Source: Xylocopa sonorina (lineage: Eukaryota; Arthropoda; Insecta; Hymenoptera; Apidae). From it: DNA of 64,000 nt. Location of the stretch: the NCBI RefSeq assembly GCF_050948175.1, contig NC_135209.1, forward strand, positions 310,001 through 374,000, in the 5' to 3' direction. Positions 51,401-61,532 of the stretch are shown here, piece by piece (positions within the stretch are counted from its first letter, which is position 1; each line of letters starts with the position of its first letter). The translations under genes and the position numbers were made by a program. The notes under the pieces were generated by a model, which did not search any database, was not told the origin of the DNA, and was given only the letters and a program-made list of their open reading frames with translations.

Positions 51401-53738
51401 TACATCGCATGCACTTCAAGTGAATGTAAATGCGCACTTTCTTGCTAGGAAATAGCGTTTGCAGATGTCTACACATCGAAGCAATAGTATTCAGTGCCTC
51501 TTAAAACGCGATATCGCATCTCATTTGTATGTTTCATGATAAGATTATAATATTCATTGTGGAGTGTTATGTATACCTCGTATTCACTTCAAAAGATTGT
51601 AAAGGCGACACTTCCTTGCTAGAAAATAGCGTTTGCAGGCGTCTACGTATCGAAGCAATAGATTTCTAATGCTTCCTCAATCGCCATATCCCATCTCATT
51701 TCTAGGTTTTATGATAAGAAATAATATTCATTGCGAAGTGTCATCTATACCTCGTACTCACTTCAAAAGAATGTAAAAGCGACACTTCCTTGCTGGGAAA
51801 TAGCGTTTCCAGATGTCTACGTATCGAAACAATAGAGTTCTAATGCTTCTTAAAAAGCGATAGCGCATCTCATTTCTTTGTTTCATGACAAGATATAATA
51901 CTCATTGCTAAGTGTCACTTATACCTCGCATACACTTCAAATGAATGTAAATGCGACACTTCCTTGCTAGGAAATAGAGTTTGCATATGTCTACGTATCG
52001 TAGCAATAGAGTTCTATTGCTTCTTAAAACGAGATACCGCATCTCATTTCTATGTATCATGACAAGATATAATATTCTTTGCGAAGTATTATGTTCACCT
52101 CGCATACACTTCAAATGAATGTAAATGCGACACTTCATTGCTAGGAAATAGCGTTTGCAGGTGTCTACGTATAGAAGCAATAGTGCTCTAGCGCATCTTA
52201 AAACGAGATATCGCATCTCATTTCTATGTTTAATGATACGATATAATATTCATTGCGAAGTGTAATGTATACCTTGTATTCATTTCAAAAGAATGTAAAT
52301 GAGACACTTCCTTGCTAGGAAACTGCGCTTGCAGGTATCCCCGCATTGAAGCAATAGAATTCTAATGCTTCTTCAATCGCCATATCGCATTTCATTTCTA
52401 TGCTTTATGATAGGATATAACATTCATTGCGAAGTGTCACTTACACCTCGGATACACTTCAAATGTATGTAAATGCGGCAGTTCCTTGCTAGGAAATAGC
52501 GTCTCCAGATGTCTACGTATCGTAGCAAGCGTGTTATAATGCTTCATAAAACGAGATATCGCATCACATTTCTATGATTCATGATAAGATATAATATTAA
52601 TTGCGAAGTGTCATGTATACCTTGTATTCGCTTCCAAGGAATGTAAATCCGACACTTCCATGCTAGGAAATAGAGTTTGCAGATATCTCCGTATCGAAGC
52701 AATAGAGTTCTAATGATTCTTAAAACGAGATATCGCATCTCTTTTCTATGTTTCATGATAAGATATAGTATTCGTCGCGAAGTGTCATGTACACCTCGCA
52801 CACACTTCAAATGAATATAAATGCGACACTTCATTGCTTGGAAATAGCGTTTGCAGATGTCTAGGTATAGAAGCAATAGTGTTCTATTGCTTCCTAAAAC
52901 GAGATACCGCATCTCATTTCTATGTTTCATGGTAAGATATAATATTCATTGCGAAGTGTCATGTATACCTCGTCTACGCTTCAAACGAATGTAAGTGCCT
53001 CACTTCCTAGCTATTAAATAGCGTTTGCAGATGTCAGCGTATCGAAGTAATAGAGTTTTAATGCTTCTTAAATCGCGATATCGCATCTCAATTCTATGTT
53101 CCATGATAAGATATAATATTCATTGTGGAGTGTTATGTATATCTCGTATTCTCTACAAAAGAATGTAAATGCGACACTTCCTTGCTAGGAAATAGAGTTT
53201 CCAGATGTCTACGTATCGCAGCAATAGAGTCCTAATGCTTGTTAAAACGCGATATCGCATCTTATTTTTATGTTTCATGATAAGATATAATATTCATTGC
53301 GAAGTGTCATGTATACCTTGTATTCACTTGAAAAGAATGTAAATGCGACACTCCCGTGCTAGGAAATAACGTTTGCAGATGTCTACGTATCGTAGGATTA
53401 GAGTTCTAATGCTTCTTAAAACGCGATATCGCGTCTCATTTCTATGTTTCACTATAAGTTATAATATTCATTGCGAAGTGTTATGTATACCTCGCATACA
53501 CTTCAAATGAATGTAAATGCGACACTTCCTTGCTAGGAAGTAGCGTTTGCAGATGTCTACGTATCGTAGCAATAGAGTTCTAATGCTTCTTAAAACGCGA
53601 TATCACATCTCATTTCTGTGTCTCATGATAAGATGTAATGTTCATTGTGATGTGTTGTGTATACCTCGTTTTCATTTCAAAAGAATGTAAATGCGACACT
53701 TCCATGCTAGGAAGTAGCGTTTGCAGATGTCTACGTAT
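45441..53738 (+). repeat. 174-bp satellite array (plus orientation)
   Basis: About 48 monomers. A segment at about 46465-46620 recurs at about 48555-48710 (ATGGCATCTC at 46471 and 48561; 2090 bp, 12 monomers), including the rare AATTGTAAATGCG. Three near-identical monomers lie at about 49350-49730 (CAACTACCTTGCTAGG at 49351, 49525, 49699). Minus-strand open frames of 100-128 codons at 51908-52216 and 52544-52930 are 58-residue satellite translations. Confidence 0.95.
53735..53738. other. Target-site duplication GTAT (5' side)
   Basis: GTAT here and at 54997-55000 flank the LTR, at the same monomer phase (146-149) as the element at 15987. Confidence 0.95.
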
Positions 53739-54996
53739 TGTAACGTCAGGCGTACAGCCTGCCGCCCTCCAGTATCATCCCCGGCACCCGACGAGGCCTT
53801 ACACATACGTAGCTGCACCCTGCCACACAGAACGAGAACCCCTGCTGAACTACAACACGCTCGGCAGTCCAGCTATGGCAGCAGAGCATGGAGCGTCCAG
53901 GAGTCAGACTCTTCGCCCTTGCCATGGACAACGAGACCTGGATGAGCGCCACGCCAGCTCTCTATGGCTCTCTCCAGAGCCATATTCATACTTTGCGTCT
54001 ATTTACTCGTATGTCCATTTTCGTAGCATAAGTACACTACAGACGATTGTACATACAGAACCAACAGCACAAAATAGTTTTAAGTTATAATAAGTACGAT
54101 GCGCAAGCGAGCGCCCGACGCGTGGGGCCGCCACACTACGCGGGCCGAGCGATCGCCCTACTCCGACCGTCCACCCCACCGCGGGGCACGAGCGACACGC
54201 GCGCCTCGCGACCCGAGGAGGTCGCGGACAAGCGACTAGAAGAGGAGAATCGTCGCAACCGGCAACCGAGCCGGATTAATCCGATTACTCGAGCCTCAGT
54301 GCCTCCAGGATTTTCTCTATCCCGCTTGGTGATATTCGTTTACTATTTCACAAGTTCCATTTCTAATTTTAGTCTAAACTTCGAATTCTACTACTTCCAG
54401 TTCTAGTTTAACTCTTAGAAATTAACGTTACTTTAAACTAGCTTAGGGAAAAGTTAGTGTAAGACTAGGTTTTATTGTAGAATATATTCATTTATTCTAG
54501 TAAATCAGCTCACTGATTATTTCTTCGACACCTTACATTCTAAATCCAATTAACGGCGATCATTAACAAGAGAACTCGACGTGCGGGCCGCAAAACCTTT
54601 CTACGTCACCTCGCTCGAGAATACTACGGGAAGGAGAACGTCCAGTATTTCTCCAATGCAACGGCTCCTCCTGCGATCCCTGAGGCACCCGGACGTCCAC
54701 CGCAGCCGATTTGGAAGCTTATTCCGATCTAGTTGCCGCCTATTAACCCATATCCAGGAACTATTCCGCTCGACGACCAGCGACGACCGCACTACCTTCA
54801 ACGAGGCAACAGATTGGAGGCGAACCAAGACAGCTCGAGGTAAGTGAACGCTTCTTGTTCATGGTGTTTGTGTTTTGAACACGTGTTCGCGTCCCGATCG
54901 AAGCAGCGTCCGGCGTAATCGCGCGGATCTTTTCGGATATTCGGCTACGCGTCACTCGCCGTAAATTACGAAATTTTGTGGACCCGTGACGTGACA
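53739..54996 (+). mobile_element. Solo LTR, same subfamily as the 15.9-22.2 kb element
   Basis: 1258 bp from TGTAACGTCAGGCG to CCGTGACGTGACA, flanked by GTAT. It aligns along its whole length with the 3' LTR at 20953, apart from substitutions and about 34 bp missing in the GC-rich block (after 54115). It keeps the TATAATA box (54086-54092) and GAGGTAAGTGA (54837-54847). There is no internal region, so the likely origin is recombination between the two LTRs of a full element. Confidence 0.93.
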
Positions 54997-57900
54997 GTAT
55001 CGAAGAAATAGGTTTCTAATGCTTCTTAAAACGCGATATCGCATCTCACTTCTATGTTTCATGATAAGATATAATATTCATTGTGGAGTGTCATGTATAC
55101 CTCGTATTCACTTCAAAATAATGTAAGTGCGACACTTCCTTGCTATTAAATAGCGTTTGCAGATGTCTCCGTATCGAAGCAATAGAGTTCTAATGCTCCT
55201 TAAAACGCGATATCGCATCTCATTTCTATGTTTCATGATAAGGTATAATATTCAATGCGATGTGTCATGTATTCCTCGTATTCACATCAAAAGAATGTAA
55301 ATACGAAACTTCCTTGCTAGGTAATAGCGTCTCCAGATATCTACGTATCGTAGTAGTAGAGTTCTAATGCTTCTCAAAACGCGACATTGCATCTCATTTC
55401 TATGTCCCATGATAAGATATAATATTCATTGCGAAGTTTCATGGGTACCTCGTATTCACTTCAGAAGAATGTAAATCCGACACTTCCTTGCTAGGAAATA
55501 GCGTTTACAGATGTCAAAGTATCGTAGCAATAGTATTCTAATGCTGTTTAAGACGCGATATCGCATCTCATTTCTATGTTTCATGATAAGATATAATATT
55601 CATTGTGGACTGTTATGTATACCCCGTATTCATTTCAAAAGAATGTAAATGCGACACATCTGTTGCTAAGAAATAGCGTTTGCAGATGTCTCCGTATCGA
55701 AGCAATAGAGTTCTAATGCTCCTTAAAACGCGATATCGCATCTCATTTCTATGTATCATGATAAGGTATAATATTCATTGCGCAGTGTCATGTATACATG
55801 GTATTCACCACAAAAGAATGTGAATGCGACACTTCCATGTTAGGAAATAGCGTTTGCAGAAGTCTACGTATCGTAGCAATAGAGTTCTAATGCTTCTTAA
55901 ATCGCGATATCGCATCTCATATCTATGTTTCGTCATAATGTATAATATTCATTGTGGAGTGTTATGTATACCTCGTATTAATTTCAAATGAATGTAAATG
56001 CGACACTTCCTGGCTAGGAAATAGCGATTGTAGATGTCTACGAATCGATGAAATATAGATCCAATGCTTCTTAAAACGCGATACCGCATTTCATTTCTAT
56101 GTTTCATGATAAGATATAATATTAATTGCGAAGTGTCATGTATACCTTTGTATTCACTATAAAGAATGTAAATGCAACATGTCTTTGCGAGGAAATAGCG
56201 TTTGCAGATGTCTCCGTATCATAGCAATAGGGTTCTAATGCTTCTTAAATCTCGATATCGCATCTCATATCTATGTTTCGTCATAAGGTATAATATTCAT
56301 TGTGGAATGTTATGTATACCTCGCCTACACTTCAAATGAATGTAAATTCGACACTTCCTTGCTAGGAAATAGCGCTTCCAGATATCTACGTATCGAAGCA
56401 ATAGAGTTCTAATGCTTCTTACTTCGCGATATCGCACCTCATTTCTATGTTTCATGATAAGATATAATATTCATTGCGAAGTGTCATGTATACCTCGTAT
56501 TCACTTCGAAAGAATGTAAATGCGACACTTCCTTCCTAGAAAATAGCGTTGGCAGATGTCTACTTATCGTAGAAATAGATTTCTAATGCTTCTTAAAACG
56601 CTATATCGCATCACATTTCTATGTATCATGATAAGATATAATATTCATTGTGCAGTGTTATGTATAACTCGTATTATCTTCAAAAGAATGTAAATGCCAC
56701 ACTTTCTTGCTAGGAAATAGCGTTTTCCTATGTCTACGTATCGTAGCAATAGAGTTCTAATGCTTCTATAACGAGATATCGCATCTCAATTCTATGTTTT
56801 ATGATAAGATATAATATTCATTGCGAAGTGTCATGTTAACCTCGTTTTCCTTTCAAAAGAATGTAAATGCGCAACTACCTTGCTAGGAAGTAGCGTTTGC
56901 AAATGTCTACGTATCGGAGCAATAGAGTTCTAATGCTTCCTCAATCGCCATATCCAACCTCATTTCTATGTTTCATTTTAAGATATGATATTCATTGTGG
57001 AGTGTTATGTATAAATCGTATTCACTTCATAAGAATGTAAATGCGACACTTCCTTGCTAGGAAATAGCGTTTGCAGATGTCTACGTATCGTAGCAATAGA
57101 GTACTATTGCTTCTTAAAACACGATATCGCATCTCATTTCTATGTTTCATGATAAGATATAATATTCATTATGAAGTGTCATGTATACCTCGTATTCACT
57201 TCAAAAGAATGTAAATGCGACATTTCCTTACAAGGAAGTAGCGTTTGCGGATGTCTACGTATAGAAGTAATAGAGTTCTAATGCTTCTTAATACGCGATA
57301 TCGCATCTCAAGTTTATGTCTCATGATAAGATATAATATTCATTGCGAAGAGTTATGTATTCCTCGTCAACACTTCAAATCAATGTAAATGCAACACTTC
57401 CTTGCTAGGAAATAGCGTTTGCAGGTGTTTACTTATCGTAGCAGTAGTGTTCTAACGCTTCTTAAAACGAGATATCGCACCTCATTTCTATGTTTCATGA
57501 TAAGATATAATATACATTGCGGAGTGTCATGTATTCCTCGTATTCACTTCAAAAGATTGTAAATGCAACACGTCCTTGCGAGGAAATAGCGTTTGCGGAT
57601 GTCTTCGTATCATAGAAATACAGTAGTAATGCTTCTTAAATCTCGATATCGCATCTCATATCTATGTTTCGTCATAAGGTATAATATTCATTGTGGAGTG
57701 TTATGTATACCTCGTCTACACTTCAAATGAATGTAAATTCGACACTTCCTTGCTAGGAAATAGCGCTTCCAGATATCTACGTATCGAAGCAATAGAGTTC
57801 TAATGCTTCTTAAATCGCGATATCGCATCACATATCTATGTTTCGTCATAAGGTATAATATTCATTGTGGAGTGTTATGTATACCTCGTATTCACTTCAA

Positions 57901-59203
57901 AAGAATGTAAATGCAACACGTCCTTGCGAGGAAATAGCGTTTGCGGATGTCTTCGTATCATAGAAATACAGTAGTAATGCTTCTTAAATCGCGATATCGC
58001 ATCTCATATCTATGTTTCGTCATATGGTATAATATTCGTTGTGGAGTGTTATGTATACCTCGTATTCACTTCAAAAGAAAGTATATGCGACCTTTCCTTG
58101 CCAGGATATAGCGATAGCAGACGTCTACGTATGGAAGCAACAGAGTTCTAATGCTTCTTAAAACGAGATATCGCATTTCATTTCTAAGTTTCATGATAAC
58201 ATATAATATTCATTGTGCAGTGTTATGTATATCTCGTCTACACTTCAAATGAATGTAAATGCGACACTTCCTTGAGAGGAAGTAGCGCTTGCAGATGTCT
58301 ACGTATCGATGCAATAGAATTCTAATGCTTCTTAAAACGAGATATCGCATCTCATTTCTATGTTTCTTGATATGATATAATATTCATTGCGAAGTGTCAT
58401 GTATACCTCGCATGCACTTCAAATGAATGTAAATCTGACAGTTCCTTTCTTGGAAATATCGTTTCCAGATCTCTACGTATCGAAGTAATAGAGTTCTAAT
58501 GCTTGTTAAAATGCGATATCGCATTTCATTTCTGTTTCATGATAAGATATAATATTCATTGTGCATTGTTATGTATATCTCGTTTACACTTCAAACGAAT
58601 GTAAATGCGACACTTCCTTGCCAGGAATTAGCGTTTCCAGTTGTCTACGTTTCGAAACAATAGAGGTCTAATGCTTTCTATAACGAGATATCGCATCTCA
58701 CTTCTATGTTTCATGATAGCATATAATATTCATTGCGAAGTGTTATGTATATCTCGTCTACACTTAAAAAGAATGTAAATGCGACAATTGCTTCCTAGGA
58801 AATTACGTTTCCAGATGTCTACTTATCGAAGCAATAGACTTCCAATGCTTCTCAAAACGCGACATCGCATCTCACTTCTATGTTTCATGATAAGATATAT
58901 TGTTCATTGCGAAGTGTTATGTACACCTCGCATACAGTTCAGATGAATGTAAATGCGACACTTCCATGCTAGGAAATAGCGTTTGCAGATGTCTACGTAT
59001 CGAAACAATAGAGTTCTAATGCTTCTTAAAACAAGATGTCGCAACTCATTCCTATGTTTCATGATAAGATATAATATTCATTGCGAAATGTCATGTATAC
59101 CTCGCATTCACGTCAAAAGAATGTAAATGCGACACTTCCTTCCTAGGAACTAGTGTTTCCGGATATCTACGTATCGTAGCAATAGAGTTCTAACGCTTCT
59201 TAA
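54997..59203 (+). repeat. 174-bp satellite array (plus orientation)
   Basis: About 24 monomers, with several carrying ATCTCGATATCGC/TCATATCTATGTTTCGTC variants (about 55915, 56255, 57640, 57825, 58005) that mark local multi-monomer copying. The array stops at the TTAA (59200-59203) used by the next transposon. No other feature is seen. Confidence 0.93.
59200..59203. other. Target-site duplication TTAA (left)
   Basis: TTAA here and at 61533-61536. This is the conserved TTAA of the monomer (phase 1-4), and removing the element restores GCTTC-TTAA-ATCGCG. Confidence 0.97.
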
Positions 59204-59222
59204 CCCTTTCGCTACGGGCGGG

Positions 59223-59315
59223 TTCTCCGCCGCGGTACTTCTGCTGAACGGAGCGCCGCGACATCACTGCACGTTACGCAACGCCGATCGTCAGCGAGAG
59301 TACCGCGGCGGAGAA
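59223..59315. other. Left subterminal inverted repeat of the piggyBac-type element
   Basis: TTCTCCGCCGCGGTACT (59223-59239) and its perfect reverse complement (59299-59315) form a 17-bp stem around a 59-bp GC-rich loop that ends in CAGCGAG. Subterminal inverted repeats are used by several piggyBac transposases as extra binding sites; that role is inferred here. Confidence 0.85.
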
Positions 59316-59501
59316 ATTTTTTTCCGAAGGGTATTTATAAATAAAGAGTATTGCAGGGTATTTCTAACGTCTTAGTATGCGCTCCTTATTTATAGTATGA
59401 TAGGAAGTAACATTATGCAATATAATATAATAAAACAATATAACATATTATAATACAATTCTACAAATAATACAAATAGTATAACATAATATAATATAGT
59501 T

Positions 59502-61175
59502 CTAATAATATAACTGCGTATGATATATTTTAAAACATGGTGTTACACACAGGCCAACATTGCAAGTTTCGCATTGGTATCGCGATCTCTTTCTTTTGTC
59601 ATTTCTTGAACAAACTACACACTTTCGCAGCTGATTTTTCCGTCTTGGATTTTCATTTGTGTATAGCGACGGGAAGTGGTTACCAGCGAAACGGAGTGGA
59701 TTCGTTTCCCCTGATTTATTTTTAATGGTACTTTTACTGTCAGATTGATAACGACGTAAAAGTTGACGAATTAACTCTAGGTGAAAGCTTGCAATCGATA
59801 TTTCTTTTCTAGTTTTAAATTTATATAAGCAATACGCATTCCAAAGGCATATGTCAATTAAGTGAAAAAAATATTTTTTGTACCATTTCAATGTTTTGCG
59901 TTCTGAGTGAATGCTGCTAATGACCATATCTGTTTTATCAACAGCTCCCATTAATTTATTATAATCAACAACGCACTTTGGCTTCATAATCATTTCTCCA
60001 GTCCGATAATGACGTTTCGTTTCAACGAATTCTTCGCTATGGAAGGAGGATAGCATGTATACTTCTCTTTTGTCACACCATTTCATTGCTAACAAATACT
60101 TCGAAGATTGAAAACTCGCTTCACCAGTTTTTAATTTATTCTGGATAACTGGCATGCCTTTTCGCCTTTTACATACTGTTCCACAAGCGTTTGTTTGATT
60201 ATGATGCAAAAGAATAAAAAGTGCGGGGCTTGTATACCAATTGTCGACGTATAATGTATGGCCTTTGCCTAAATAAGGTTTTAGTAATTCCATCACTATG
60301 TTTCCTGACTTCCCAATAAATTCGTTTACGCAGTCTACAGTGGTCAATGAGCCATTATAAATAATAAAATCCTGCACAAATCCAGATTTAGTATCGCATA
60401 AAACGAATGATTTGATTCCAAATCTGTTTCGTTTAGAGGGTATATATTGCTTAAATGATAGCCTTCCTTTGTACAGGAGTAAGCTTTCGTCAATACATAA
60501 ATTTTGAAAAGGATAAAATGCCTCCTGAAAACGTTGTCGCAGCTTATCACAAATTTCCCTAATTTTATATAATTTATCAACATCGGCACTCACGTTGTTC
60601 GTATTAAAATGTAAAATTTTCAGTAAATATTAAAACCGATCTCTACTCATCACCTCTCCGAAAATGCTGCTCCTCAGAAGTTTGTCGTTAGACCAGTATT
60701 CAGAATATTTTAGTTTCTTATTTCGCGACATCAAAAATTTGAGGGCAAGAAAGCAATACATCTCTGGGATAGAAGTATTGTGTGAATTTACTGTATTACG
60801 ATTATTATCAAGGCTACTGCAGTAACTGTTTGTCGTGCCGACAATGAAGCTCATAATATCTTCAGAGCAGAACAATTGAAAATAATCTAAAATCGATGCC
60901 GAATATCCAATTGACGCCTTTATTCCGGAATGCTGGGAATTAAATTTATGGAAAGTCGGTTGAAATAAGTCGCTGACCCATCTAATATCTGTGCGATCTT
61001 TTTCAGGTTTAGATGAACAGTGTTCTTCGTATTCGGGTGTGATGGATCTTATCTCTCGAAATCTTTTAATATTTCTATGAGGTCTTGCTAAATTTAAATT
61101 TATCTCGTCACCTTCAGACAGATCCGAATAATTGTTGCATTCGTCAATAAGTCTTTTTCTGTTATTTGTCATCAT
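59502..61175 (-). pseudogene. piggyBac-type transposase, one in-frame stop
   Basis: Cut-and-paste transposase (DDE_Tnp_1_7 family) that would excise the element and reinsert it at TTAA. The frame starts at ATG 61175 (two Met in a row) and spans 557 codons apart from one TAA at 60632-60630 (codon 182); downstream, the same frame continues to 59502. Upstream part: acidic N-terminal region, then family-typical YFQLFCSEDIMSFIV and SRDRF. Downstream part: first catalytic Asp in IDESLLLYKGR (codon 229), second in YVDNWYTSP (codon 311), third and the following Asp in MGAVDKTDM (codons 413 and 416). A C-terminal Cys-rich zinc-binding domain runs over codons 519-552 (CVVC, CETC, LCVTPCF, YHT). All key residues are present and the length is near the family norm of about 590. 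The stop is the only lesion I can see. A GTG at 60593 is not a likely start. Confidence 0.94.
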
Positions 61176-61394
61176 TTTAGGGGCGAGACGAAATCTATTC
61201 AGAAATCATAATTAATCTAAATGAAATTAAAAAGAAATTGAAAAACGATAAGACATACCTGTTTTATACAATTTATATTATTATACCTACTTTTATATTG
61301 TGTATCTGAAAGTGAATTATCGTTTTGCAGTAAGCATTGACTTTATTCGCTACGAACGATCGAACAGCTACAGAATCGAAAAAACGCAATAGAT
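61176..61394. other. piggyBac-type element, region upstream of the transposase
   Basis: AT-rich non-coding sequence between the transposase start and the right subterminal repeats. It should hold the transposase promoter (minus strand), but I see no convincing core promoter motif. Confidence 0.5.
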
Positions 61395-61532
61395 CAGTGG
61401 CATCTTGCGAAGAGCCACTATAGTGGCCCGTAGTACCTCAGTGGCATCTTGCGGAGAGCCACTATAGTGGCCCTTAGTACCTGAGTGCCATCTTATGAAA
61501 GGCAACTATAGTGGCCCGTAGTAGCGAAAGGG
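61395..61532. repeat. Right subterminal 44-bp repeats of the piggyBac-type element
   Basis: Three tandem units start at 61395, 61439 and 61483. The first two are 44 bp and each carries CAGTGGCATCTTGCG, then the palindrome GCCACTATAGTGGC, then a GTACCT end. The third is diverged (GGCAACTATAGTGGC) and runs directly into the terminal inverted repeat. The units look like multiple transposase-binding sites; this is inference from position and symmetry. Confidence 0.85.

Larger units (their letters stand above)
59204..61532 (-). mobile_element. piggyBac-type DNA transposon
   Basis: A 2329-bp element with perfect 12-bp terminal inverted repeats CCCTTTCGCTAC (59204-59215) and GTAGCGAAAGGG (61521-61532), flanked by TTAA. 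Piggy-Bac elements are known for TTAA targets and termini beginning CCC. The left end continues as GGGC. The right end carries an extra CTA before the same GGGC, so the homology extends a few bases. It encodes one transposase on the minus strand with a single visible stop codon. Structured repeats sit just inside both ends (listed separately). The base composition (AT-rich body) differs from the LTR elements. Confidence 0.96.

Noticed and set aside
51908..52930. Minus-strand frames of 102 and 128 codons
   Set aside because: Same 58-residue satellite translation; no independent support for a gene.
53638..54090. 150-codon frame crossing from satellite into an LTR
   Set aside because: It spans the insertion boundary, so it is an accidental fusion; the equivalent frame at 15895 ends differently.
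53592..55110. The 53.7-kb LTR as a segmental copy of the 15.9-kb locus
   Set aside because: The adjoining monomers differ at many positions on both sides, so a recent shared duplication does not fit; independent insertion at one preferred site is more likely.
59537..59725. Plus-strand 62-codon frame inside the piggyBac-type element
   Set aside because: It is the antisense shadow of the C-terminal transposase region.
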